DNA from: Siphonodentalium dalli
Taxonomy: Eukaryota; Mollusca; Scaphopoda; Gadilida; Siphonodentaliidae
Length of the DNA stretch: 64,000 nucleotides
Direction of reading: 5' to 3'
Assembly (NCBI GenBank): GCA_032622095.1
Contig: CP136063.1
Location: 72,641,980-72,705,979 of the forward strand
Shown here: piece after piece, positions 34,516 through 45,714 of the stretch
How positions within the stretch are numbered: the stretch's first letter is position 1
Layout of the letters: each line of letters opens with the position of its first letter
Notes under the pieces: model-generated
What the model was told of the DNA's origin: nothing
Databases searched by the model: none
What the model saw: only the letters and a program-made list of their open reading frames with translations
Made by a program: the position numbers and the translations under genes

Positions 34516-35135
34516 GCCTAAAATTAATGGCCGCGGCTAGAGGTCCGTATATTGGCACGTTTGTCATATAACTGTCACCCGACAAACAAAAATCTTAGCT
34601 TCGCGCGATACTGCAGCTTAGTAGATTTTTGTCCGCGTTTAGAGGCTATCTGATGTGGTAAATGAAAAACCTTCAGTGATAAGCCGTAGTTCTAATAATT
34701 TGAATAATTAGTTGTTTTAACGGAATTCTAAGGTGGTGCATTCATGAAACCAATATATTATATATTTTATATATGCCTAATACTATTGATCATGAGGGCA
34801 TTACCTCTATGATTCTCTTGGCTCTGATGTGCGTCGCTATTCGAAACCTATAATAGGCCGTTCTTTTGCCGTAGCATTTTTTATTTATCCGTTGAATCAT
34901 GTGTGGAAATAGTGTCAGGCTTTTCTTGGGCGCAGACATTCAAGTGGGAAATAGTATATATTGAGCCGCTGTGTTTCCGGTTCAATTCAGTGTTTAATTC
35001 ATGTTTCAATTCTAAATACTATTGTATTCCATGCTAATATTCTTCGTTTATCGCTCGCCTTTCGTTGTATAGTGCAACCCTATATATTTTTATGGTGTAT
35101 AGCGATTATATATGCTCTCATGTTGTCTTTTTCAG

Positions 35136-35463
35136 GAAGTAGAAATTGGTGTGGCACCTTTCACAATAACGGCGATCAGAGACACAGTTATAGACTTCAC
35201 AAAGCCGTTCATGGATGCCGGCGAAGGAATCCTCACTCTGCGACCACAAGAACATCAGGGAATGTTCGGGATGTTCATGCCATTCGTTTGGACAGTCTGG
35301 GTGTATATAGGGATTTTCATTCTTGTGTTTGGGTGTGTTCTGTTCATCAGCAACAGACTCAGTCCACGTGGTGTTCCACAGAGTAGCACCGACGGCTCAG
35401 GACCAGAAGAAATGGGTCTTGTGGAAAATATTTGGCTTGTGTTCATGATGTACATGGAGCAAG
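35136..35463 (+). CDS. iGluR gene 2 exon 10: end of S1, M1 and pore loop
   Basis: Acceptor CTTTTTCAG, phase 0. It encodes EVEIGVAPFTITAIRDTVID followed by FTKPFM, the diagnostic glutamate-site motif. Pro494, Thr496 and Arg501 align with GluA2 P478, T480 and R485. M1 spans about residues 536-557. The pore helix NIWLVFMMYMEQG follows. By ungapped alignment to N-S-L-W-F-S-M-G-A-L-M-Q-Q-G, Glu594 occupies the Q/R selectivity site. It ends CAAG before GTAATT, phase 1. A strong family assignment. Confidence 0.97.
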
Positions 35464-36192
35464 GTAATTTATTATATATAAAATGCAACCATAAACAGTC
35501 ACATACACGCCAAGCAAAATCAAGTCCATTCATTCCCGAACTGTTAGATTATATATACACATAACACATCATTTTAGCTTCTGGTACCGTCCACTTCTGT
35601 TAACAGCATGCATGCATTCATATCCATGTAGCTACATATACTAATTAACTCTCTATACAGTTCATGCATATTCAAATGTATCCTGTTTTCAGCAGCATAT
35701 ATTTCTTATAGAACTTACATCCGACATTAACTTCAACCCTGCTCTGGCTACCGAGGCATGATTCAAATTTATGTTACATACAGTATATTAATCATCAAAA
35801 TTAGTTACTATGCGTAGTTTTATTGCATACCCATTCGTTTATTTTTGCGAAATACGGCAAACTACAGAAGATTTCAAAACGATCAATAAAATGTTTTTTC
35901 TTGCCCATGAACACTACAAACCGATTACGTCAACAACGTCATTAGCGACGTCACATTTAACAGAACATTTCTTCACTAAATTATCAGGTATAACCTACAT
36001 AGGGCTCAAGTTTGTTAAATTCAATCAAACAATATCGACATAATGTTCAGTATATTGCCGCGATGTAAAACTCGAACCTCAGGTTCTCGTTTGACCATCA
36101 CGTCACACAAACGCGTGTAAAAACGTTATTATGTTCGCACACTTGTGTCGTTCTATCTGTTTATTACTCCTAAGTATTTTCGATACTTCCAG
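35464..36192. other. Intron 10
   Basis: Short intron (729 bases) with no recognised element, ending CGATACTTCCAG. Confidence 0.6.
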
Positions 36193-36410
36193 GTGGTGAG
36201 CCAAAACCAAAAGCGGCATCTGGTCGGTTGTTGTTAGTTTTCTGGTGGGCTTTCACTGTCATAATGATATCTTCTTACACAGCAAACCTGGCCGCGTTCT
36301 TGGCGATACATATTCCACACAAAACCATTAACAACATCCGCGAATTGGCAGCTCAAGACGAGATCAAACCCCTGGTGATGTACGGAGAAAACCTCTTCAC
36401 ACTTTTCAAG
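36193..36410 (+). CDS. iGluR gene 2 exon 11: M3 gate and start of S2
   Basis: Acceptor ATACTTCCAG. GT completes Gly596. It encodes GGEPKPKAASGRLLLVFWWA, then the M3 helix with the invariant SYTANLAAF gate motif (residues 623-631), and the S2 start INNIRELAAQDEIKPLVMYG. It ends TTTTCAAG before GTGTGC, phase 0. The canonical gate indicates selection for channel function. Confidence 0.97.
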
Positions 36411-36629
36411 GTGTGCTTATTTAGTATTTGTATCAGAAATATATGGTTGCGAAGATATGTACCCTATAGAAACATATGCACTATACCTCAGCAATGGGAC
36501 ATTGGTACATGCAGCTCCAAAATGTCCCGACTTATATAACGCCAAATTATAATCTCCTTAGCCAATGTACTGCCAATTTATCAGCCAACAGGAAAAACAA
36601 AAAAATACCAGCAGCCACCCAAACTGCAA

Positions 36630-36845
36630 CACTGAGAAAAAAAACTTACTTAGTCACAACCCTTGTCTCAAAATTAACTGATAGTTTAGTCAATTATACT
36701 AAGATACCTTATTCAAAGATACTGATAAGTTTGTCAAAATTAACTGATTAGCTTCACCTTAGTCACTGTGATACCTTAGTCACAAATATAAGTTAGTCAG
36801 CATTGACTAAGATTGACTAAGTTAACTTAGTTATAGTTACCCGGG
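36630..36845 (+). repeat. CTTAGTCA-type repeat, intron copy
   Basis: Opens ACACTGAGAAAAAAAACTTA. It contains many TTAGTCA/TGACTAA motifs, related to 51258-52826. The left end resembles the CACTG-A-tract end there. Probably a degenerate MITE. Confidence 0.65.
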
Positions 36846-38150
36846 AGTATGTTAGTGTGGAATGACTACAGTCGTGGGTAAGTTGCCCTTGCAGATTTGA
36901 GTAACTTAAAAATGTAGGTTAATAAGATTTTGACTGAATGAAACAAGGGTCTGATTGAAACAAGTGGTGACCCGAGTAATCCGGATGAGAGTTCCTCAAT
37001 CACCACAAGATAAAGTAACATATTTAATGCTAAATTCAATTTAGAAAACTGATAAAACAAGATAACACAACAATCATTTATATAGATACATGTACAGCAC
37101 TGAGGCTTGGTCTACCTGTTTGACCATACCTGTTAAACATATATCACAGCTAGGGGCTACTTGACATTGACTTACATGTAGTACATACTATATAAACAGG
37201 TAAACTAAAGACTGGCCCACTGATTTTTCATATTTTCTGACAAAAGCTCAATTTTTTTTACCTACCATATCCCCAATCTGTTAACATTTCACTTACGGCA
37301 CGGTTCAGTTCGCTCATTACGCTGGTCTGACCAATACCACCCCTTATATTATTTAAGATTATTTTCTGTTACAATTTATTCTGATTTGATCTAGCCAATT
37401 TCCAAATGAATATGAACAGTTCTGTTTCTCAGAATATTACAGAATGAATTGCAACCCAGAGAGGCATCGAGATTTACTCACAGTCTGTGTACAGTGGTCA
37501 GATCAGCGAAGGGACTGAACTATTAATTGTGGTTTGGTAATAACCAGTACTCAACGAAAGTATGCATGGAGCCTACGTTTATCATATACGATCACTGCAA
37601 CGTTAGCTAATACTAACTCAAATCGTCGTAGAACTTTCTCTTAAGAGAGCCGATTTCTGAGATGGTCCCATAAATGCCCGGATTTAGTGTACAGTACCCC
37701 TTTAAGAGAGTCGATGTCTGACCATCAAACATGTTAATGAGTTCGTTGTGCGATCAGATTATTTACTGATATGGAAAGGCACAAATTATGGTAGTGTTAT
37801 ATTGTCATATAGGATGAGGCATCTTTATCGTCCACACACATTAAACTGTTTATAGTCAGGGAATTATGTAAATAGTGAATTTGTTCTCTGCCAGGCAGGG
37901 GGGGTGGGGTCAGGAAAAAAATTCCGGACACTATGCGCTTTTTTATTTTTTCAGCTCACTGGGTACCCACCACCCCCTAATTTTTATTTTGTCCGTGTCT
38001 GGGATAGGGACCACCCATTCAAACTGCTTCAAATGACTATTTCACTAAGTTGTCCTGATCTTATCTCATCTATGTTCCGTATCATGATTATAGAAGCATT
38101 TCTACTTATGGCTGTAAAGTTTCAAAGCAATTCTCCAATAAATGTGGGCT
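36846..38150. other. Intron 11 sequence
   Basis: Mostly unrecognised. A short segment at 37655-37710 (AGATGGTCCCATAAATGCCC, GGATTTAGTGTAC) recurs inverted near 58010-58050. No gene supported. Confidence 0.45.
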
Positions 38151-38164
38151 GTAGATTGTGCTGA

Positions 38165-38640
38165 TGGATTCAGATTTGAAATCCAAGATGGCTGCTGGTG
38201 GCCATGTTTGTTTTGAACAAATCTCGAGGAAAAAAGGGAGGTTCCCCTTCGTGAGGTCACTCCGAAAATCCATATGCAGTTTGGTGATTATTGGATGAGA
38301 AATGTGACCTGTAAGATGTGCTAAAGGATTTAGTCATACAAAGAGTAAAATCCAAGATGGCCGCTGGTAGCCATGTTGTTTTTTACAGAAATCGGGAAAA
38401 AATGGTAGGCTCCCATCGAAAGGTCACACCGAGGATTCATATGAAGTTTGGTGACGATCGGATGAGGGATAAGGTATGTAGGGTGTGCTAAATGATTTAG
38501 TGATGCAAAGAGTAAAATCCAAGATATCTGCCAGTGGCCATGTTTTTCATCAAAAGTCGTTCAAATTTGACAGCTCCCATCTAGAGGTGACCCTAGACCC
38601 ATGTACAGAATATCGCTGAAATCGTTTAAAGTTTGTTTTA
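38165..38640 (+). repeat. Three tandem units of about 170 bp
   Basis: Each unit has AAATCCAAGATGGC(T/C)GC, a GGTGGCCATGTT-like motif, GAGGTCAC, and CATATGNAGTTTGGTGA. Units start at about 38175, 38347 and 38513. The third has diverged. Possibly transposon-derived; class not determined. Confidence 0.8.
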
Positions 38641-38969
38641 ACACCTTTTATATGTTAAATTTTATTATGGTTTTTTGAATAGTCTGTTTAAACCTGAGCC
38701 TTTCCATGTCAATGTGCATTGATAGATCCTTGATGAAAACATTTAGCAAGCTGACCCATTGGTGTCTTCCCTCATTATTAACTGATGGGGAACTCAAACC
38801 CCCTACCAATAGTAAAGTTCATCCCTGTTATATAATTGAAGAATTCTTAAAACCTGTTGTCCCATTATTTTGAAGAAAATGACTACAGGAAAAAAATTAC
38901 GGGACCAGGAAAAATTGTGTTAGCCAGGCTGCTGAACCACCCACCACCCCCGCCTAGTGTTCGGAAATA

Positions 38970-39105
38970 ATTTGCAGACCCCCCCCCCCCCTGTGCCAGG
39001 AGTCTTTTGTTAGCCTCTTGGCTGCTAGACGTTCGTATTGAGTACGGACGTAAAATATCATACTGTGTGCTATACGTCCGTACTGAGTACGCACCTACAT
39101 TAGCA
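38970..39105. repeat. C-tract and short palindrome
   Basis: A run of about 12 C at about 38977-38991, then GAGTACGGACGTAAAATATC and ATACGTCCGTACTGAGTACG, inverted around CATACTGTGTGC. Confidence 0.6.
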
Positions 39106-39317
39106 CACTAAGAGTCAGCCATTATTTATAACTGGAACTCCAATAAAAAATATCGGGACCATTGTATATCGAAGTTTGAAACAGTTTATGATGTCAACGG
39201 CCACCATTTATCGTAGCCCGCATGTAATCAAGTAAAGAAAACGACGATAAACTGATTGACTTGTTCTATTGGGTGACTTTAATTCACCAGAGATATCCTA
39301 TTATTAGTTATCTTCGG

Positions 39318-39412
39318 CAACATCGGGGGTACATGGCGATTTAATACCTGGGTGTCGATTTTGAACCCCGATGTATTAAATCTCCATGTAACCCACGATG
39401 TTACCCGACATA
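39318..39412. repeat. Foldback repeat
   Basis: AACATCGGGGGTACATGGCG and ATTTAATACCT are mirrored by TGTATTAAATCTCCATGTAAC and CCACGATGTT, with a short loop. Confidence 0.7.
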
Positions 39413-39916
39413 ACCATTATGTCCCCATGCACATCTATATCCATGTGACTCAATTTAAGTGTTGTTTTCATAGGTTATCACATTAATTCACACCAATAAG
39501 AATAATTCAGCAGCCGATCTATGGAGTCGGCGTCAGGTGACGGAAAAATCGGCATGGTGGTAACTGCCAGTTCAAGTGTCATTCATATACACCGATGTTT
39601 CACGTGCGCACATATCCCCGATGTTTCGTTCACGTTCTATTAGCCCCGCTGTCAAGCTCAGATTGCTAGTGTCAACAGGGTGTGGGGACAATGAATAGTA
39701 GCAAATTCAGTAATTGGTTGTGATACTATTTTGTATTTTGGGACGAGTGTATACTATACTAAGGAAAATTATGTAAGATACAAGAATGTTATTGCAAAAC
39801 AACTGAATGGGCTATAATTTTGCAAGCGCAAACAAAGAGTTCTTATCAACATCAAAGTTGTATGTTTCCATCGAAGGAAGAACAGCCAGACTAAGCTGCA
39901 CACTATGTTAATTAAC

Positions 39917-40095
39917 CCGCGTTGCCCCATACACTATCCGTTAATTATTTTGATTACAATCTTGCACACGGAAATTCGTAATTTAATTTATGGCTCCAGC
40001 CATTAACTTTGATTTTAAGATAACATATTAGCCTGAACGTTTACAGAATACATCTTCGACTAAAATTACTTAATTTTCTATATATTATCGATATT
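39917..40095 (+). repeat. Interspersed repeat R, copy 3
   Basis: Internally deleted copy of the repeat at 32153-32468, truncated on the left (it starts near CGTTGCCCCATACACTATCC). Confidence 0.75.
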
Positions 40096-40183
40096 GAATC
40101 CAAGCTATGGGAACCAGAGAATTATATGGACAATCAAATAACACACTTATCGACTGAATCGTAAACTTCTAACATCTTTTCAG

Positions 40184-40440
40184 GAGTCAACGGATCCATA
40201 TTATAGTAAAATCTGGCAGGCGATCAGAGATGGGCCACGCGTGGTTGATACAGCGGATGCAATAGACTATGCCTATTCTGGAAAATATGCGATTTTACGT
40301 TGGATACCGTGGGTGGAACTGACAGCCTCATCTCCTAAACATTGTGGTCATTTCGCTGTGTCAGAAGAAGCTTTTAACACGGTGGGGTATGGATTCATCT
40401 TACCCGAAGACGCGGTATTCAAGGAACTCTTTAATAAAAA
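40184..40440 (+). CDS. iGluR gene 2 exon 12: ligand-binding domain S2
   Basis: Acceptor ATCTTTTCAG, phase 0. It encodes ESTDPYYSKIWQAIRDGPRV, ADAIDYAYSGKYAILRW, then HCGHFAVSEEAFNTVGYGFI with LPEDAVFKELF. The G-Y-G-F-x-x-P motif and Cys722 (partner of Cys778 in the conserved S2 disulfide) are present. Trp708 stands where GluA2 has E705 (K-Y-A-Y-L-L-E), the acidic residue contacting the ligand amino group. It ends AATAAAAA before GTATGT, phase 2, joining C of exon 13 to make Asn. Confidence 0.95.
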
Positions 40441-40634
40441 GTATGTTAAATATTTAGTTCTTATGCATACGTATGCATACCGTTTCTTTGTTCGCGTTGT
40501 ATACAGTCCGGTATTCCATTACGTTTCGTAAACACATTCCATTGTTGGGTGACTGGCGTCCGGTAAGTTGTAACATGAACGGAAATAAGATATACATCGC
40601 TGGTTGTAACAACGTTTGTTGCGATCCCTATTAT

Positions 40635-41660
40635 CCATGCTGAATTGGTCATTGTTGCATGGTTTCGAGCAAAAAGACACCCAGGATATCTCAAACATGC
40701 CAAAAAAGACTCCCAGGATCTCTCAAACATGAAAAAGACACACATAATATCCAAACGTGCAAAAAAAGAAACACAGGATATGAAAGTCTCATCAAAACAA
40801 CGGAATTTAGATTAGTCGTTTTAAATTTATTAATATTATTATAATAAAAATTTGGTTTTGATCGGAGTGAAACCATCAACGGAATTTAAAAGGACATATA
40901 TACCGTCCGTGTTGAGTCTGACTGGCAGCGCAGTTCAATCAATCAGTTTGTTTCTCATAATCCAATACATAACATTGGTATGGAGATAATAATAGTTAAA
41001 TATATATATACAATATGTACATAGGTATATGTGAACTTCCGGTTGACAAATGTTGTATTACATGGATACATTGCATACCCTTCATCGATACTTATATGTA
41101 ACACTGTACATCAAGATTGTAAATATATATATGAGTAAATAGATTCATTGTATATGCTTACATATACAAATTTATCAATATATATATTAATAACTATGTG
41201 TATGCGTATATCGGTTCTGTTTCTGCACAATTTTTGATGTTGTTGAACCTTGTTCTACCTATTACCTAGCTGAGTTATTCGGTCATTTCTCGATTTACAA
41301 GCTTAATAAATTCGCACAACTTGCGGAGATGTGTTACATTGTCATTGAGTAAATCACTCATCAATATTGTATTAGGACGTCGACCAGTTAACATTGGTAA
41401 TAATCTGCGCCGGGCATTATTCATTTATTTTACACACGAGAAGGTAGTGAAATTCGTCACCAATTACCCTTGTATCGCGTATTAATAAATACATGTAGCA
41501 GGCGACTAATGTACATTTCCGTTGTATGGTGAGACTTTGATATTCTGGGTGTCTTTTTGCGTGTTTGGGACACCCTGTGTGTCTTTTTGCAGGTTTGAAA
41601 GATCCTGGGTGTCCTTTTGATCGAAACCATGCGACAATGACCAATTCAGCATTATTCTCC
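40635..41660. repeat. Large foldback in last intron
   Basis: GCTGAATTGGTCATTGTTGC and GGTTTCGAGCAAAAAGACAC (40640-40680) reappear inverted at 41580-41655. Both arms carry tandem AAAGACACCCAGGAT-type units. The roughly 750-bp interior is AT-rich and non-coding. Confidence 0.8.
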
Positions 41661-42296
41661 CTCTGTATACTGTTAAGTATTTGTAGTATGTGTGGGCCGA
41701 TGGTCATCTGACCCTTTGCAGCTATCAGTGCTATACGGTGGAGCTGCTGTTGGTGTTGTTGCCACTGGTGGAGATGGAGGACACCGGTGGTGGTGGTATT
41801 TCGATGTAATTGGTGATATTCTCACACCAAAGACGGCGACAGGGGTGGCCGGAGTGACGTCAGTCTCCCCGATCCGCTGGCTGTGATGGGTGGCGCCACA
41901 ATGGTGATCCTGCGCGGAGATCAAGTTGGAGGGTTCTGTGCGTCTCTAAGCTCTGCCATGTTTCCACTTGCCCCCTGACGGCGTCCCTTTTCCTTCGAGA
42001 GGGCATCTTTTCTTCAACTTCCGCTGCTTCTAGCCGGGGCCCCCATACCAGATGGTGGCAGGTCGATGGGATATAGCAACCGGGTGTAGGCCAACAAAGG
42101 GTCCTGATAAGGACCGTTTTGGTGTTTCCAGGTATATACGAAGCAGCTCATCGTGGCTGCCTGACCGGGGCATAAATCATGCATGTAAATATGTGCTGCT
42201 GTCATCTTGTAAACATTTTGCATCTTTAATTGATTGTATTGTGAGAGGGGTTTCATAAGTTTAAAAAACTTGTGTCCCGATCCCTTTTGTATATTG

Positions 42297-42984
42297 TTTT
42301 ATAGGTTAATCAATACAGATAAGTTGTGCCTGTCAAGGTGAAACATCTGCCCTGGTCAACGAAATTCACACCTAGCCATCAGGAATGACAATAAAAAGTC
42401 AGAATGGAGCACTGGCTGACGGACCTTACGGCCTTTCCGTTTGTCAACATAAGTAGAGTGAAAGAATTAATGGCTTTCAACCTATCCGTCATATAATTTC
42501 CCACATAATGAAGGTGGTGCACAAATGTATGGATGTCAAAAGAAAGGGGAGGTTGTCTGCTGTAGGCATATTAAAGAATATTCGAGGCTAAATGTGATGA
42601 TGACCAAGGTCCCAATTTATTGCAGACAAATTGCTCCTCGTTTTGATGACATGAATTTTGAGGTGGAAGCTGGACCCTGGAGCGGTTTATTAGAATTTTG
42701 AAAATAGTTTTAGAACGTACCCCACAAAACAAGATTCATTTAATGCCAAAGGTAGAATTTCTAGAATTTTGAAAATTACTCCCAATGAGTTAAAAAGATG
42801 CCGAAATGATTCGATAAGACCATCATCAGTTGCAGATTGCTGACTATATGCCATGCTAAGCGCATGTCATATCACGTTTCGACTCGCTACCTGCAATACG
42901 TGTGTACTAAACCATTGATTGTATTGTGAGAGGGGTTTCATAAGTTTAAAAAAACTTGTGTCCCGATCCCTTTTGTATATTGTA
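42297..42984 (+). repeat. Insertion flanked by about 70-bp direct repeats
   Basis: The segment TTGATTGTATTGTGAGAGGG through CCCTTTTGTATATTG appears at 42228-42297 and again at about 42917-42980, enclosing about 620 bp with no counterpart in gene 1. The enclosed DNA has no coding frame or transposon ends that I can see. Confidence 0.85.
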
Positions 42985-43112
42985 TACAAATAAAATACGT
43001 TTCAAGTCATATTTCAAACCACAATATGCATGTTTTCCTAATTGTCTATTTTCGCTGTCGATAGTCCGAATTAATCCTGTACGAATATTTAACTCGACGA
43101 TATAGAAACAAA

Positions 43113-43162
43113 CCAGGGTGTGACTGGACAGGGTGTGACTGGACCAGGTGTGCCTGAACCAG
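43113..43162 (+). repeat. Contracted 17-bp minisatellite
   Basis: About three units (ACCAGGGTGTGACTGGACAG, then shortened ones) at the site where gene 1 has about 31. Confidence 0.9.
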
Positions 43163-43365
43163 GCGATTTAAGCAAAGAGGCTTACGTAGACCATGTTAAA
43201 CTGGAGATGACGACTCCGGCCCATTGGTCTACTGTGTGGCTTGTATAAGATATATTGATGTGTTTATGCATGCAGATATATGATAGCCTATATAATTTGT
43301 GAAATGAACTCCATGTTGTATTCAGGACCTGTATACTCCATTGATTGTACCAATACATGTTTCAG

Positions 43366-43702
43366 CATATTGTCTATGCAAGAGGCTGGCTTAATGCGGC
43401 ATTGGGAGCAAAAGTGGATCCCTTCGACAGAAACTTGTATCAGAGGAGAACCAACCAGTATGGCTACAACCTTAGGGATGAACAACGTGGCGGGACCATT
43501 TATAATATTCGGTGGAACAGCCATTGTCGCAGCCGTGTGCTTGGTGCTTGAAATTGCTTTGAGACGAAACATCGGGACCATTTGCGCTACTCTTACAAGA
43601 AGACATGTGGATTATAATATACAAACCGAAACTGAGATTAGAGCCAGTATAACAGACAGGGAATTACACTTGGTCGATTCTGACCAAACAACAAAGCTCT
43701 GA
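43366..43702 (+). CDS. iGluR gene 2 exon 13: end of S2, M4 and C-terminal tail
   Basis: Acceptor CATGTTTCAG. C completes Asn754 and the frame reads NILSMQEAGLMRHWEQKW, STETC (Cys778), then LGMNNVAGPFIIFGGTAIVA with M4 at about 798-819. The tail of 46 residues runs from RRN to QTTKL and a TGA. No PDZ-type or other known C-terminal motif is evident. The exon is nearly identical to 1539-1875: A768E, K769Q, T783P, R786M and D844E in gene 1 to gene 2 order. Confidence 0.95.
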
Positions 43703-44480
43703 ATTGCATCCTGACGTTTTCGGTCAATAACGTTGAGGAGGATCAAACTAACAAATGTTTATGGCAAGCGCTAAGTGCAAATTATTCTGGACTATACTAT
43801 ATACAGAAACGACAAATACGGCCGATTCGTCATCTTAAGTTTAAACATTCGAATTTACACCGGATTTAAACCTACCACAAGGGTCTAATTAAACCTGAAT
43901 CTAAGCGGAAATGTGTGGTAATTCGATAATGGTCAGATGGAAGCTCTTACTCAAAATGAGTATCAAAGTAACAAATGTTTATGGCAAGCGCTAGGTGCAA
44001 ATTATTCTGGACTATACTATATACAGAATCGACAAATACGGCCGATTCGTCATCTTAAGTTTAAACATTCGAATTTACACCGGGTGTAAACATACCTCAA
44101 ATGTCCATTAAACCTGAATCAAAGTGGGCATGTGTGGTAATTCGATGGCTTGTTGATTGATAACTTTATTCGGTCAGATGGAAGCACGTACTCAAACTAT
44201 CCAGTGGTTCAGTGTTTCCCATTCAAATTACATGTGTGAGCGCTTCTAGTTTGTAGAAGTTTTTATTAAAATATGCTCGATGTCTTGGTTTAAACAATAT
44301 ATTCACTTATACTCTCAATCAACATATATAATGATTTGATATACATGTAATGACTTGATTTGTGGATAGATAATAGAAAAAAAAGTGATGAATACCACTT
44401 CACTATGAAATGCACTAGCCTGAATCACTTGCGAATTAAATACATACCGAAACACTTTTGGCACACACATTATAAGGTTA
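43703..44480 (+). other. 3' flank of gene 2
   Basis: It matches 1876-2530, with two units of the 220-bp tandem repeat at about 43748-44190. It presumably includes the 3' untranslated region. No unambiguous polyadenylation signal. Confidence 0.6.
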
Positions 44481-44481
44481 A

Positions 44482-44820
44482 AGGTACTCAATCCGATCAG
44501 ACGCTCCTAAATTACTATTTCTTTGGCTTCGGGGGTATAAAATATTTGATTCGAGTCGAGGAACCAACGGACGGTCTTGCATATAAAGATGGATAACTCT
44601 AAAATCAAGTGGTAATAATAACCACTTGATTTTAGAGTTATCCATCTTTATCTACAAGACCGTCCGTTTGACCTAAAACAATATAAATAGCAAACTTCAA
44701 AAATCGATATCTAATCACCCTGAGCTTTGATGGGTGTGCTCCTCGATTCGAATCAAATATTGTTTACCCCCGAAGCCAAAGAAATAGTAATTTACGAGCG
44801 TCTGATAGGATTGAGTACCT
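44482..44820 (+). mobile_element. TTAA MITE family Q, copy 2 (foldback)
   Basis: AGGTACTCAATCCGATCAGA after TTAA (44478) and ATAGGATTGAGTACCT before TTAA (44821). The whole element is a long inverted repeat: GATGGATAACTCTAAAATCA and TGATTTTAGAGTTATCCATC meet near 44615. Absent from the paralogous flank after gene 1, so inserted after duplication or lost there. Confidence 0.9.
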
Positions 44821-44990
44821 TTAAGTTCTATGAACTCCTAACGAAATCTTGTCATTTGGAACTGAGCAATTTGTGCTTGTACTTAAAGTTAGCATTCAAA
44901 CTGAGAAATCATTATCGGTATTATAAAAGCTAATGCATGCTGTTGTTTTTATGATATACAGCTATACTGACAATGTTGTTGTTGTTGTTG

Positions 44991-45263
44991 TTGGCATGAT
45001 ATAGATAAATGGTTATTGACAAATACGCCCATCCGAGGCCGATGTCAAAAGAGTTACATAAATAAAATGTTATTATAAGTACAGTAACATAAATATATTA
45101 ATGTTCAATGTTTGGTGATTCACACCGTTTATGTAAAAAGAGTTGGACCATGTTGCAGATGAAATTACATGTTTTGGGTTCATCATTCTTAAGATGATTA
45201 AGAATTTCTGTTGGTCAGCCATATTATTAAAGGTCTGAATATTGTCGCTTATTTCCGCAACTA
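44991..45263. other. Intergenic DNA, nothing recognised
   Basis: AT-rich with a short GTTGTTGTTGTTG run near 44975. Confidence 0.4.
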
Positions 45264-45714
45264 GGTTACACTGGTGTAAATGTTTTCCATAGGCCTCAGT
45301 GCTAACGTTTTAGCGTATGCTGTTGGCTATATGAACCATGGGTCCAATTTTTTTTTTTAATCTGAAAAATTGACATTTCGGGAAACTTTTTACACAAAAA
45401 AATCATATCTGTCTAGCAGGGAATTCGCCTTTAAATCTTGTGTTTTCGTAACTAGTGTCAGATCCGCATAAAAAAATACTGTCATATTTTAGACCACACC
45501 AACAAATTCAAACTTCACTACAAAGGGTTAATTCCTGTGCCAATGGCTATCTTACCTATGGGAAATCATAGGGAAGAGGTGTGATGATTTTTTTATGAAA
45601 AAAGCACACAAGGCTATTGACCAATCAGGGCCCAGTGTCTATTTTATTCTCTCCTATATATTCCTCCCGCATCCGCTAGAGGTCTCTCCGAACCTTATTT
45701 ACACCAGTGTAACC
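45264..45714 (+). mobile_element. 451-bp MITE family U, copy 1
   Basis: Terminal inverted repeats GGTTACACTGGTGTAAA and TTTACACCAGTGTAACC, no open frame. It is nearly identical to 46617-47067, with the same length and direction. Confidence 0.88.

Larger units (their letters stand above)
5363..43702 (+). other. Ionotropic glutamate receptor gene 2: complete 13-exon locus
   Basis: Coding exons: 5363-5444, 14039-14179, 21720-21968, 22564-22745, 25454-25663, 27061-27234, 27938-28165, 30265-30365, 32610-32700, 35136-35463, 36193-36410, 40184-40440, 43366-43702. Their summed length is 2598 bases (865 codons plus stop), and every junction keeps frame across matching phases. The product has the full iGluR plan: signal peptide, amino-terminal domain, S1, M1, re-entrant pore, M3 with SYTANLAAF, S2 and M4. 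The length is in the usual animal iGluR range. Introns vary from about 0.6 to 8.6 kb. The donor of exon 6 is ambiguous by two codons, and the start could be an in-frame ATG at 5339. Confidence 0.85.
41650..44990 (+). repeat. Duplicated block containing terminal exon (copy of 30-2640)
   Basis: Collinear with the gene 1 end: intron, minisatellite remnant, terminal exon and 3' flank all correspond. Differences are a 640-bp insertion with flanking repeats (42297-42984), a short minisatellite (43113-43162), a 13-bp insertion just after the stop codon and a MITE (44482-44820). Confidence 0.92.

Noticed and set aside
34961-35386. 141-residue plus-strand frame over exon 10
   Set aside because: It is a different frame from the receptor, which is clearly encoded in the frame of PFTITAIRD.
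41692-42258. Frames in the duplicated block (and their partners at 86-745)
   Set aside because: The frames are not preserved between the two copies despite high DNA similarity, as expected for intron.
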